The notes under the pieces were generated by a model. It worked only from the letters and a program-made list of their open reading frames with translations. It made no database searches and was not told the DNA's origin. A DNA stretch of 6,234 nucleotides from an uncultured Oscillibacter sp. (GTDB taxonomy: Bacteria > Bacillota_A > Clostridia > Oscillospirales > Oscillospiraceae): the NCBI GenBank assembly GCA_948902155.1, contig CAQVQZ010000126.1, positions 1-6,234 on the forward strand, read 5' to 3'. Shown here in pieces: positions 1-5,006 of this stretch (positions are counted from its first letter, which is position 1; each line of letters opens with the position of its first letter). A program made the translations under genes and the position numbers.

Positions 1-2
1 TG

Positions 3-1028
3 ATCATCGGCGGCTCCTACGATACCCTGGCCACCACCATCTACCTGCAAATCACCGGCGCCTACGACAAAGTGGGGGCCGCGGCCATGGCGGTGGTGCT
101 GCTGGCCATTACCCTGCTGATGTTTGCGGTACAGAAATACTACCTGGAAGCCAAGACCGCCGCCACCCTCACGGGTAAGGCATCCCGGGGGCGTATGCTC
201 ATCGGGGAGCGCAGCGTCACCCTGCCGCTGACCATCCTGCGCGCCCTGGCGGCTATCTTTGTGATCATGATGTACCTATGCGTGCCCATCGGGGCGCTGT
301 TCCCCACCTGGGGGTACAAGTTCACCCCCCTCACCTTCAAATGGTTCGCTCAGGTGTTTACCCGGTACAAGGGTTTCCAGGCGTTCCGGGACTCCTTTGT
401 GCTCTCCCTCATCTCCGCTCCTATCACCGCCCTGCTGTCCATGATCATCTCCTATCTGGTGGTCAAGCGGAAGTTCAAGGCCAAGGGGTTCATCGAGGCC
501 GTGTCCATGCTGGCCATGGCCGTGCCCGGCACCGTGCTGGGCGTGGGCTACATACGGGGCTTTTCCGGCGGACTGTTCCACACCGGCATTTTGCAGGGGA
601 TTTATGGGACGGGGCTGATTCTCATTATCGTGTTTGTGGTCCGATCGCTGCCTACCGGAACCCGGAGCGGCATCTCCGCGCTGCGGCAGATCGACAAGTC
701 TATCGAGGAATCCGCTTACGACATGGGGGCGGACAGCTTCCGGGTGTTTATGACGGTGACGCTGCCGCTGATCAAGGATTCCTTCCTCAGCGGGTTGGTG
801 ACGGCTTTCGTCCGGTCCATTACCGCCATTTCCGCCATCATTCTGCTGGTGACGCCGCAGTTCCTGCTCATTACCGTGCAGATCAACGAGTTCGCCGAGA
901 AGGGCGCTTACAGCATCGCCTGCGCCTTCGCGACGGTTTTGATCGCCATTACCTACGGCGCGGTGCTGCTGATGAATTTGTTTATCAAGTTCTTCGGCAC
1001 CAGCCGGAAAATCAAGGAGGAGGACTAA
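3..1028 (+). CDS. Iron-type (FbpB-like) ABC transporter permease, 5' end outside window
   Basis: This is an inner-membrane permease of a binding-protein-dependent ABC importer. The frame is open to the window edge, so the GTG at 72 is internal and not the start; 341 residues are visible. The first residues (IIGGSYDTLATTIYLQ) and the following hydrophobic segment look like the end of the first half of a fused two-domain permease. A complete second half follows, with about six hydrophobic segments. The EAA loop that docks on the ATPase is clear near 705-775 (EESAYDMGADSF, ending in TLPLI). Fused double permeases of this shape are typical of the ferric-iron FbpB/SfuB group, but related 2-aminoethylphosphonate and putrescine-type systems look similar, so the substrate is inferred. 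The ATPase gene begins 3 nt after the stop, and its ribosome site lies inside the last codons of this gene, which implies one operon and coupled translation. Confidence 0.88.
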   Translation: MIGGSYDTLATTIYLQITGAYDKVGAAAMAVVLLAITLLMFAVQKYYLEAKTAATLTGKASRGRMLIGERSVTLPLTILRALAAIFVIMMYLCVPIGALFPTWGYKFTPLTFKWFAQVFTRYKGFQAFRDSFVLSLISAPITALLSMIISYLVVKRKFKAKGFIEAVSMLAMAVPGTVLGVGYIRGFSGGLFHTGILQGIYGTGLILIIVFVVRSLPTGTRSGISALRQIDKSIEESAYDMGADSFRVFMTVTLPLIKDSFLSGLVTAFVRSITAISAIILLVTPQFLLITVQINEFAEKGAYSIACAFATVLIAITYGAVLLMNLFIKFFGTSRKIKEED

Positions 1029-1031
1029 GCC

Positions 1032-2108
1032 ATGGAAAAGACGAAAAAGGGCGTCCGGCTGGACCATATTTCGAAAATCTACCAGGACCCGAAAACCGGA
1101 AAGGACTTCTACGCGGTGAAGGATACCTCCCTGACCATCGAGCCCGGTTCCTTCGTGACGCTGCTGGGGCCCTCCGGCTGCGGCAAGACCACGACGCTGC
1201 GGATGATCGCCGGGTTTGAGAGTCCCGACGAGGGGGAGATTTATCTGGGGGACGAGGCGATCAACGCCTTGACGCCCAATAAGCGGGATACCGCCATGGT
1301 GTTCCAGAGCTACGCGCTGCTGCCCCATTACAATGTGTTCGACAACGTGGCTTACGGCTTGAAATTGCGGAAGATTCCCGCCGAGGAGATCAAGAAGCGG
1401 GTCATGCACATTTTGGATTTGGTGGAGCTGACGGGTATGGAGGGGCGGATGACCAACCAGCTCTCCGGCGGCCAGCAGCAGCGGGTCGCTTTGGCCAGGG
1501 CGCTGGTGATCGAGCCCAGCGTGCTGTTGTTCGACGAGCCGCTGAGCAACCTGGACGCGAAACTGCGGGTGTCCATGCGGACCGAGATCCGGCGCATCCA
1601 GCAGGAGGTGGGTATCACCGCCATCTACGTCACCCACGACCAGAGCGAGGCCATGGCGTTGTCCGACAACATCATCGTCATGAACAAGGGCGTGGTGGCC
1701 CAGATGGGGACGCCGCAGGAAATCTATTACCATCCGGTGAACGAGTTCGTGGCGGACTTCATCGGCGAGGCCAACTTCCTCAAGGGGACCCTGGACAAGA
1801 TGGACGGGGACCACGCCGTGCTGAGCGTGGAGGGGCATCCCGCCAGGGTGCCCGCCCGGGAGGGCATGGAGCGCGGGAAGGAGTACACCGTGGTGCTCCG
1901 GCCGGAGTCCGCCGTGCTGGCAGACGAGGGCGGGCTGCCCTGCAAGGTGGCGCTGTCGTGCTTTATGGGGTCTTATCAGAATTACCATGTTGCCGTGGGG
2001 AATACGCTGGTGAAGCTGACGGATTATAATCCGAAGAATAAGCGGATTTACCAGGTGGGGGAGAGCTGTTCGCTGGTGTTTGATCCGGAGTCGGTGCATA
2101 TTCTGTGA
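1032..2108 (+). CDS. ABC importer ATP-binding protein (FbpC/PotA-like, with TOBE domain)
   Basis: This cytoplasmic ATPase powers the permease encoded just upstream. All nucleotide-binding motifs are intact in its 358 residues: Walker A GPSGCGKTT (46-54), Q-loop Gln92, signature LSGGQ (144-148), Walker B VLLFDE (164-169), D-loop SNLD (172-175) and switch His202. A C-terminal regulatory TOBE-like part follows (about 285-356, VVLRPESAVL...). The length and TOBE tail are usual for the iron/polyamine/phosphonate importer ATPases (FbpC, PotA, PhnT). The ATG at 1032 is preceded by AAGGAGGAGGA (1014-1024), about 8 nt away, which fixes the start. A small insertion near residues 18-28 (QDPKTGKDFYA) lies in the strand before Walker A. 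Iron as cargo is likely from the permease type but is not proven. The gene ends just before a strong terminator, so it is the last gene of the operon. Confidence 0.95.
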   Translation: MEKTKKGVRLDHISKIYQDPKTGKDFYAVKDTSLTIEPGSFVTLLGPSGCGKTTTLRMIAGFESPDEGEIYLGDEAINALTPNKRDTAMVFQSYALLPHYNVFDNVAYGLKLRKIPAEEIKKRVMHILDLVELTGMEGRMTNQLSGGQQQRVALARALVIEPSVLLFDEPLSNLDAKLRVSMRTEIRRIQQEVGITAIYVTHDQSEAMALSDNIIVMNKGVVAQMGTPQEIYYHPVNEFVADFIGEANFLKGTLDKMDGDHAVLSVEGHPARVPAREGMERGKEYTVVLRPESAVLADEGGLPCKVALSCFMGSYQNYHVAVGNTLVKLTDYNPKNKRIYQVGESCSLVFDPESVHIL

Positions 2109-2123
2109 GTTCGTGAATGTTGG

Positions 2124-2173
2124 AAATTCCCGTCATTGCGCTGGGGTGGCGCGGTGGCGGGGGTTTCTTTTTT
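2124..2173 (+). terminator. Strong intrinsic terminator of the ABC importer operon
   Basis: An uninterrupted 19-pair hairpin (2124-2142 against 2148-2166, six G-U wobbles, loop GGGGT) is followed by a T-rich tract, TTTCTTTTTT, at 2164-2173. The core contains CCCG/CGGG and GCGC/GCGC pairs. It starts 15 nt after the ATPase stop codon, as expected for operon-end termination. Confidence 0.87.
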
Positions 2174-2408
2174 GGGAGAGTGGGGAGGTTGGGGGTGGAA
2201 ACCCTCAGTCAGCCCGGAGGGCTGACTGCTCCCTTTTCAAGGGAGCTTAAGAGGAAGGCGATTTTAAAAGGGGCCTTTTTGGGGGGATATGCCGAAGGGA
2301 GCGGTATTGGCCTTGGAGAAGGGGGCTTTATGGGATGGAATGGGGCTTTTGACGGACGACCGAATCTCCTAATTTTCCAGCCGAAACTACCAAGTTTTTA
2401 CTTTCCTC
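2174..2408. other. Non-coding gap with a palindromic repeat; no gene seen
   Basis: Together with the terminator and promoter at its two edges, this makes up the 362-bp gap between the ATPase and the LytTR gene. An open frame runs through it into the regulator gene, but its codon use is poor (Gly-rich, low-complexity translation), it has no well-placed ribosome site, and the start at 2471 fits the protein family. The only structured part is the tandem palindrome at 2201-2250. The + strand is markedly G-rich here. Confidence 0.7.
2201..2250. repeat. Tandem double-palindrome intergenic repeat
   Basis: Two perfect hairpins abut and share one base. The first has a 10-bp stem (CAGTCAGCCC 2206-2215 against 2219-2228, loop GGA). 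The second has an 8-bp stem (GCTCCCTT 2228-2235 against 2239-2246, loop TTC). The arrangement CCCTCAGTCAG...CTGACnGCTCCCT...AGGGAGC matches, from memory, a dispersed intergenic repeat of Oscillospirales genomes. Only one copy lies in this window, so the repeat status is not proven from the sequence itself. There is no T-tract after either hairpin, so it does not look like a terminator. It may act as a REP-like transcript-stabilising or mobile palindromic element. Confidence 0.65.
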
Positions 2409-2437
2409 TTGATTTTTTGACGGCTCCTGGCTATGAT
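2409..2437 (+). promoter_or_regulatory. Sigma-A-type promoter of the LytTR regulator gene
   Basis: A -35 box TTGATT (2409-2414, 4/6) and a -10 box TATGAT (2432-2437, 5/6) are separated by 17 bp, in the most AT-rich stretch of the gap. Transcription would start near 2444, leaving a leader of about 27 nt that contains the ribosome site at 2456-2462. A second TTGACG at 2417 has no equally good -10 partner. Confidence 0.65.
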
Positions 2438-2455
2438 AATTATATCACAAACTTT

Positions 2456-2462
2456 AAGGAGG
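2456..2462 (+). promoter_or_regulatory. Ribosome binding site fixing the LytTR gene start
   Basis: AAGGAGG lies 8 nt before the ATG at 2471. This decides against the longer frame that opens at 2117, which would add 118 low-complexity residues and would begin upstream of the promoter and inside the terminator. Confidence 0.85.
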
Positions 2463-2470
2463 CGGACCCC

Positions 2471-3256
2471 ATGAAGACGGCGATGGAGGATACGGCAGCC
2501 CTCAGCCGGCGGATTACCCGGAGCTATTACGCTGGGGATATGGAGCCATATTTTTCAAGTCTTTCCCCCAAAAGCGTCTGGCTGGGCACCGGGGGACGCA
2601 TCCTCATCGGGGCGGACGCCATCCGCAAGCGCCTGGAGGGCGTGGTCCGGAAGGAGCCGGTCCAGGTCTATGAGGAGGACTATTATCCCCTGGCCCTCAC
2701 GCCCCGCTGTCAGGCGGTCACGGCGGAGGTCAAGGTGGGACGGTCGGGGCTGGAACGGGGGGAGATTCTGGCGTCCTACACGTTCATCTACCAGCTCATA
2801 GGCACCGAGACCAAGCTGGCCCTGCTGCACGCCAACTATGAATTCCTCACGTCCTTCGCCCTGAACGAGGACGGGCCGAAGCTGGAGATGTCGGCGTATC
2901 AGTTCGTTCGGGACATCCTGCTGGAGATCCCGCCGAAGAAGCGGCTGACAATTCCCTGCGGGAGCACGTCGCTGTTCGTGCAGCCGGATATGATCTTCTA
3001 CGTCCAGAGCCGGAACCGGAAGGCGGAGCTGAACTGTGTGGACAAGATCATCCAGAGCGATCTGTCCATCAGCGAGGTGAACGCCATGCTGCCGGAGACG
3101 TTTTGCCCGATTCACCGCTGCTACACGGTGAACACCCGGTATGTGATGTCGGTGCAGCGCTGCGAGGTGTCGCTGATTACCGGGGAGACCCTGCCGATTC
3201 CGTATCACGCCTATACCCAGGTCAAGGCGGAGCTGGAGAGGATCATCTCAGGATGA
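2471..3256 (+). CDS. NTF2/SnoaL-like plus LytTR-domain transcriptional regulator
   Basis: This 261-residue soluble protein has no membrane segment and no signal peptide. Residues about 8-130 have the pattern of an NTF2/SnoaL-like small-molecule-binding fold (helix ALSRRITRSYYAGDMEPYFSSL, then VWLGTGGRILIGADAIRKRLEG, then strands). Residues about 158-258 form a LytTR DNA-binding domain: DMIFYVQSRNRKAEL, then a helix (ISEVNAMLPETF), then the family's IHRCYTVNTRYV core at 214-225, and a final GETLPIPYHAYTQVKAEL. Most LytTR regulators carry a phospho-receiver domain instead; none is present, so this is probably a one-component regulator, perhaps ligand-gated. The gene has its own promoter and terminator and so is a single-gene unit. 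Its targets are unknown. The ABC operon upstream and its own promoter are candidates only by proximity. The LytTR call is firm and the N-terminal domain call moderate. Confidence 0.88.
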   Translation: MKTAMEDTAALSRRITRSYYAGDMEPYFSSLSPKSVWLGTGGRILIGADAIRKRLEGVVRKEPVQVYEEDYYPLALTPRCQAVTAEVKVGRSGLERGEILASYTFIYQLIGTETKLALLHANYEFLTSFALNEDGPKLEMSAYQFVRDILLEIPPKKRLTIPCGSTSLFVQPDMIFYVQSRNRKAELNCVDKIIQSDLSISEVNAMLPETFCPIHRCYTVNTRYVMSVQRCEVSLITGETLPIPYHAYTQVKAELERIISG

Positions 3257-3266
3257 GGGGCAGACA

Positions 3267-3291
3267 GGAGTGAGGAGATCGGAGATATCCG
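3267..3291 (+). repeat. Heptamer repeat, copy A (GGAGTGA-GGAGATC-GGAGATA)
   Basis: Three purine-rich heptamers stand in tandem directly after the LytTR gene stop. The stretch 3274-3291 recurs at 3908-3925 with 17 of 18 bases identical, and a related array lies in inverse orientation at 4004-4024. No coding or terminator role is apparent. Confidence 0.55.
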
Positions 3292-3368
3292 TTGGGGCGT
3301 CTGCTGTCTCCTGTTGGTTATCGGGTTCTTTTAGGAGTCCGTACAAAAATTTGGGATGAAGGGCTTAA

Positions 3369-3402
3369 AATGCAGGGCGCGGTTTGCGTCCTGCATTCTT
3401 TT
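3369..3402 (+). terminator. Intrinsic terminator of the LytTR regulator gene
   Basis: A 12-pair stem (3369-3380 against 3386-3397, one G-U pair, loop GGTTT) containing ATGCAGG/CCTGCAT is followed by TTCTTTT at 3396-3402. It lies 113 nt after the stop codon. On the other strand the stem is followed by TTTT, so weak two-way action is possible. Confidence 0.8.
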
Positions 3403-3439
3403 GGGGCGGGAATCGGGGGTTTGCGTGAAAGTATCCCTC

Positions 3440-3698
3440 TTTTCCACAAAAATCGGCCTTGTCCAGAGAAAGTTTTATGCGCGGGTAGAGAAATTTTCGG
3501 GTGGGTTGTCTTTATGTAAACTTAGTCTTTTTCACAGGGGGGTTGATAACTCCGGTTTTGGGATGGGGAAAACGGTGGATATCTTGGCGAAAGCTTTGAA
3601 ATCAAAGGAAGGGTGCATGTGGAAAACCCTGTGGAAAGTGTGAATAACTTTGGGTAGAAGTTTTTTATGGAAAGTCTTATGTCAAGTTCTTAAAACTT
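3440..3698. other. DnaA-box cluster with AT-rich flank; candidate replication origin or DnaA-binding locus
   Basis: Several 9-mers resemble the DnaA box TTATNCACA. On the + strand these are TTTTCCACA (3440-3448), a weak TTGTCCAGA (3459-3467) and TTTTTCACA (3528-3536). Read on the - strand these are TTATCAACC (3541-3549, weak), TTTTCCACA (3618-3626), CTTTCCACA (3630-3638) and TTATTCACA (3639-3647, perfect). The left group points right and the right group points left. After the perfect box come a short GGG-containing spacer, TAGAAG (3655-3660, possibly two DnaA-trio units) and a roughly 75% AT stretch (3661-3698) with a 6-bp hairpin CAAGTT/AACTTG. This arrangement is like a Firmicutes oriC with an unwinding element. 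Against it, no dnaA, dnaN or rpmH is nearby and no clear GC-skew switch is visible by eye. The cluster is seen; its function is inferred. Confidence 0.5.
3618..3647 (-). promoter_or_regulatory. Three closely spaced DnaA boxes in the same orientation
   Basis: The boxes at 3618-3626, 3630-3638 and 3639-3647 share one orientation. They start 12 and 9 bp apart, and the last matches TTATNCACA exactly. Close same-orientation spacing favours cooperative DnaA binding. This is the strongest part of the wider cluster. Confidence 0.6.
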
Positions 3699-3727
3699 GG
3701 GAGGTCTCCCGGCAGGGGGAAGAAGGC

Positions 3728-3752
3728 GGGCGGGAAAGGCGGGGAAAACGGG
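3728..3752 (+). other. Potential G-quadruplex motif
   Basis: Four G-runs of three or more (3728-3730, 3732-3734, 3741-3744, 3750-3752) are separated by loops of 1, 6 and 5 nt, meeting the usual G3N1-7 rule. A further GGGGG sits at 3715-3719. It lies about 80 bp to the right of the DnaA-box triplet. Folding is not shown by sequence alone. Confidence 0.45.
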
Positions 3753-3835
3753 AGAAATGGCCCTTTACGAAAACCCGGCGCCGGTCCGCCGTCTTGGGGC
3801 GGCACGGCTGCTTTCGTCAAATTCCGACAAAGTGC

Positions 3836-3886
3836 TCAAAGAAAAAACGCAGGATATCCTGCAATAATACGAACCGTATTCTTTGA
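3836..3886. repeat. Nested palindromes: possible structured RNA or cruciform
   Basis: An 8-bp outer stem, TCAAAGAA (3836-3843) with TTCTTTGA (3879-3886), encloses a perfect 14-bp palindrome GCAGGATATCCTGC (3849-3862) and a 6-bp hairpin AATACG-AAC-CGTATT (3866-3880) whose 3' end competes with the outer stem. On the - strand the palindrome is followed by GTTTTTTC, which makes it a weak terminator for any leftward transcript. No promoter for such a transcript was recognised with confidence. Confidence 0.45.
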
Positions 3887-3907
3887 ACAGATAGAAGTGA
3901 TGAGACA

Positions 3908-3925
3908 GGAGATCGAAGATATCCG
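3908..3925 (+). repeat. Heptamer repeat, copy B (GGAGATC-GAAGATA)
   Basis: This is the second + strand copy of the 18-bp unit GGAGATCGAAGATATCCG, differing by one base from copy A 634 bp to the left. The two copies flank the DnaA-box region as direct repeats. It also forms the left arm of an imperfect inverted repeat with the array at 4004-4024. Confidence 0.6.
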
Positions 3926-4003
3926 AGAGAGGATGGCCCGGCCCATTCAACGAACCCCGTGCAAAGCAGTCCCGTAAAACCGGGCAGATTCCTGCAAAGG
4001 AAA

Positions 4004-4058
4004 TATCTCCTATCTTCTATCTCCTCACGCCTATCTTTTTCCCGCTCTTATCTTTTTC
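4004..4058 (-). repeat. Inverted heptamer array (TATCTYC x3, then two TATCTTTTTC)
   Basis: TATCTCC, TATCTTC and TATCTCC stand in tandem at 4004-4024. Two copies of TATCTTTTTC follow at 4032-4041 and 4049-4058. On the - strand the first part reads GGAGATA-GAAGATA-GGAGATA, which is the same heptamer family as copies A and B. The array ends 15 bp before the -35 box of the uppP promoter. Confidence 0.6.
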
Positions 4059-4072
4059 AAAAGTGACTGGAA

Positions 4073-4101
4073 TTTACAGCCCGTCCGTGGTATACTATAT
4101 T
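4073..4101 (+). promoter_or_regulatory. Sigma-A-type promoter of uppP-ftsK
   Basis: A -35 box TTTACA (4073-4078, 5/6) and a -10 box TATATT (4096-4101, 5/6) are separated by an ideal 17 bp. Transcription would start near 4108, giving a leader of about 33 nt before the TTG start. This supports starting uppP at 4141, because the longer frame opening at 4063 would begin upstream of the promoter. Confidence 0.78.
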
Positions 4102-4125
4102 CCACGCGGAAAAATCACCCATGTT

Positions 4126-4130
4126 AGGAG
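4126..4130 (+). promoter_or_regulatory. Ribosome binding site fixing the TTG start of uppP
   Basis: AGGAG lies 10 nt before the TTG at 4141. The in-frame GTG at 4132 is only 1 nt from this site, too close to be used. Confidence 0.75.
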
Positions 4131-4140
4131 CGTGAATCCT

Positions 4141-4977
4141 TTGACCTTGCTCTCTTCCGTCCTCCTGGGCGTTATCCAGGGCGTGACCGAGTTCCTGCCG
4201 GTCTCCAGCTCCGGGCATCTCGCCATTGCCGAGCATTTGCTCAACATCTCCGGCGCGTCGGAGACGCCGGCTTTTTTTGACGTGCTCCTCCATTTGGGCA
4301 CCCTCTTCGCTGTGTTTGTCGCCTATTGGGACGATATCCGGGATATGATTCTGGAGTTTTTCTATGGCATCGGCGACATCGTCCACGGCGCCACTCCCGC
4401 CCACGCGCCTCCGGCCCGGCGGATGATCGTGCTCATCATCGTGGGCACCCTGCCCCTCTTCGCCGTGCTGCTCATCAAGGACAAGATCGAGGCGCTGGGG
4501 GACAACATGTACTTCGTGGCCTTCGCTCTGCTGGTTACCGGGTGCCTGCTCTTCGCCAGCGACCGGGTCCGCCGGGGGCGGAAGACCGAGAAGTCCGCCA
4601 CGATGCTGGACGCGCTGCTGGTGGGCGTGGGGCAGGCCGTGGCCACCTGCCCCGGCATCTCCCGGTCCGGCACCACCATTACCGTGGGGTGCTTTGTGGG
4701 CTTCGACCGGAAATTCGCCGTGCGGTACTCCTTCCTCATGTCCATCCCCGCCATTCTGGGGGCCAACATCCTCAGCCTCAAGGACGCCCTGGAAACGGAA
4801 ATCCTCTGGGCGGAGGTGCCGCAGTATCTGGTGGGCGTGGCGGCGTCCGCCGTGGTGGGCTACGCCTGCATCCGGCTGATCCGGCTGGTGGCCGACAAGG
4901 GGAAGTTCGGCTTCTTCGCCTGCTACTGCTGGCTGGCGGGCATTGTTACCCTGGCTTTGATTCTCACGCAGAAGTGA
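4141..4977 (+). CDS. uppP: Undecaprenyl-diphosphate phosphatase (UppP/BacA family)
   Basis: This integral membrane enzyme removes a phosphate from undecaprenyl diphosphate. That recycles the lipid carrier used for peptidoglycan and wall polymers, and the family also gives bacitracin resistance. With the TTG start the protein is 278 residues, the usual family length, and begins MTLLSSVLLGVIQGVTEFLP as family members do. Both family motifs are intact: the Glu-rich N-terminal motif GVTEFLPVSSSGHL (14-27, with Glu17 and His26) and PGISRSGTTI (171-180, with Arg175). About seven to eight hydrophobic segments are spread through the protein. It has its own promoter and ends 29 nt before the FtsK gene, with no terminator between, so the two are probably one operon linking envelope synthesis with division and segregation. 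The alternative upstream start at GTG 4063 is unlikely. Confidence 0.95.
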   Translation: MTLLSSVLLGVIQGVTEFLPVSSSGHLAIAEHLLNISGASETPAFFDVLLHLGTLFAVFVAYWDDIRDMILEFFYGIGDIVHGATPAHAPPARRMIVLIIVGTLPLFAVLLIKDKIEALGDNMYFVAFALLVTGCLLFASDRVRRGRKTEKSATMLDALLVGVGQAVATCPGISRSGTTITVGCFVGFDRKFAVRYSFLMSIPAILGANILSLKDALETEILWAEVPQYLVGVAASAVVGYACIRLIRLVADKGKFGFFACYCWLAGIVTLALILTQK

Positions 4978-4993
4978 CCGATTCCTGATTTTC

Positions 4994-4999
4994 GGAGGT
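4994..4999 (+). promoter_or_regulatory. Ribosome binding site for the GTG start of ftsK
   Basis: GGAGGT lies 7 nt before the GTG at 5007. No in-frame ATG is better placed, and the residues that follow the GTG match the basic cytoplasmic tail expected before the first membrane segment. Confidence 0.8.
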
Positions 5000-5006
5000 A
5001 CATACC

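Larger units (their letters stand above)
3257..4072. other. Long non-coding gap; no gene supported
   Basis: Between the LytTR gene and the uppP promoter I find no convincing coding region. The short open frames here (for example 3292-3519, 3356-3643, 3650-3886 on + and 3765-3950 on -) overlap terminators, palindromes and DnaA boxes, lack good ribosome sites and give translations with no recognisable domain. A GC-rich stretch near 3774-3802 holds the 10-bp palindrome CCGGCGCCGG (3775-3784) and a CCGCC/GGCGG hairpin. The stretch 3926-4003, between the heptamer arrays, has only a short CCCG/CGGG hairpin (3971-3984). Confidence 0.65.

Noticed and set aside
276..2099. Very long open frame (607 codons) on the - strand across the permease and ATPase genes
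   Set aside because: It is an antisense shadow caused by GC-biased third positions. The translation is rich in His/Gly/Gln/Arg with no domain, and the + strand genes have complete family motifs.
2117..2470. 118-residue N-terminal extension of the LytTR regulator
   Set aside because: It is Gly/Phe-rich, runs through a terminator, a palindromic repeat and the promoter, and a good ribosome site sits in front of the ATG at 2471.
3257..3310. GCAGAC (3260-3265) with GTCTGC (3299-3304) as a possible terminator right after the LytTR gene
   Set aside because: It has only 6 pairs across a 33-nt loop and no T-tract; the hairpin at 3369-3402 is far better.
3292..3886. Three short + strand open frames (75, 95 and 78 codons) in the gap
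   Set aside because: They overlap each other, the terminator at 3369-3402 and the DnaA boxes, lack proper ribosome sites, and show no recognisable protein features.
3765..3950. 61-codon open frame on the - strand
   Set aside because: It covers the nested palindromes and heptamer copy B; no ribosome site or family resemblance was seen.
3908..4024. Inverted heptamer arms as terminal repeats of a transposon (MITE)
   Set aside because: Only about 13 of 14 bases pair between the arms, no target-site duplication is visible, and the same heptamers occur in tandem elsewhere, which fits a simple repeat better.
3926..4072. Riboswitch or T-box leader in front of uppP
   Set aside because: The uppP promoter lies downstream of this stretch, leaving a leader of only about 33 nt, and no conserved T-box or riboswitch motif was recognised.
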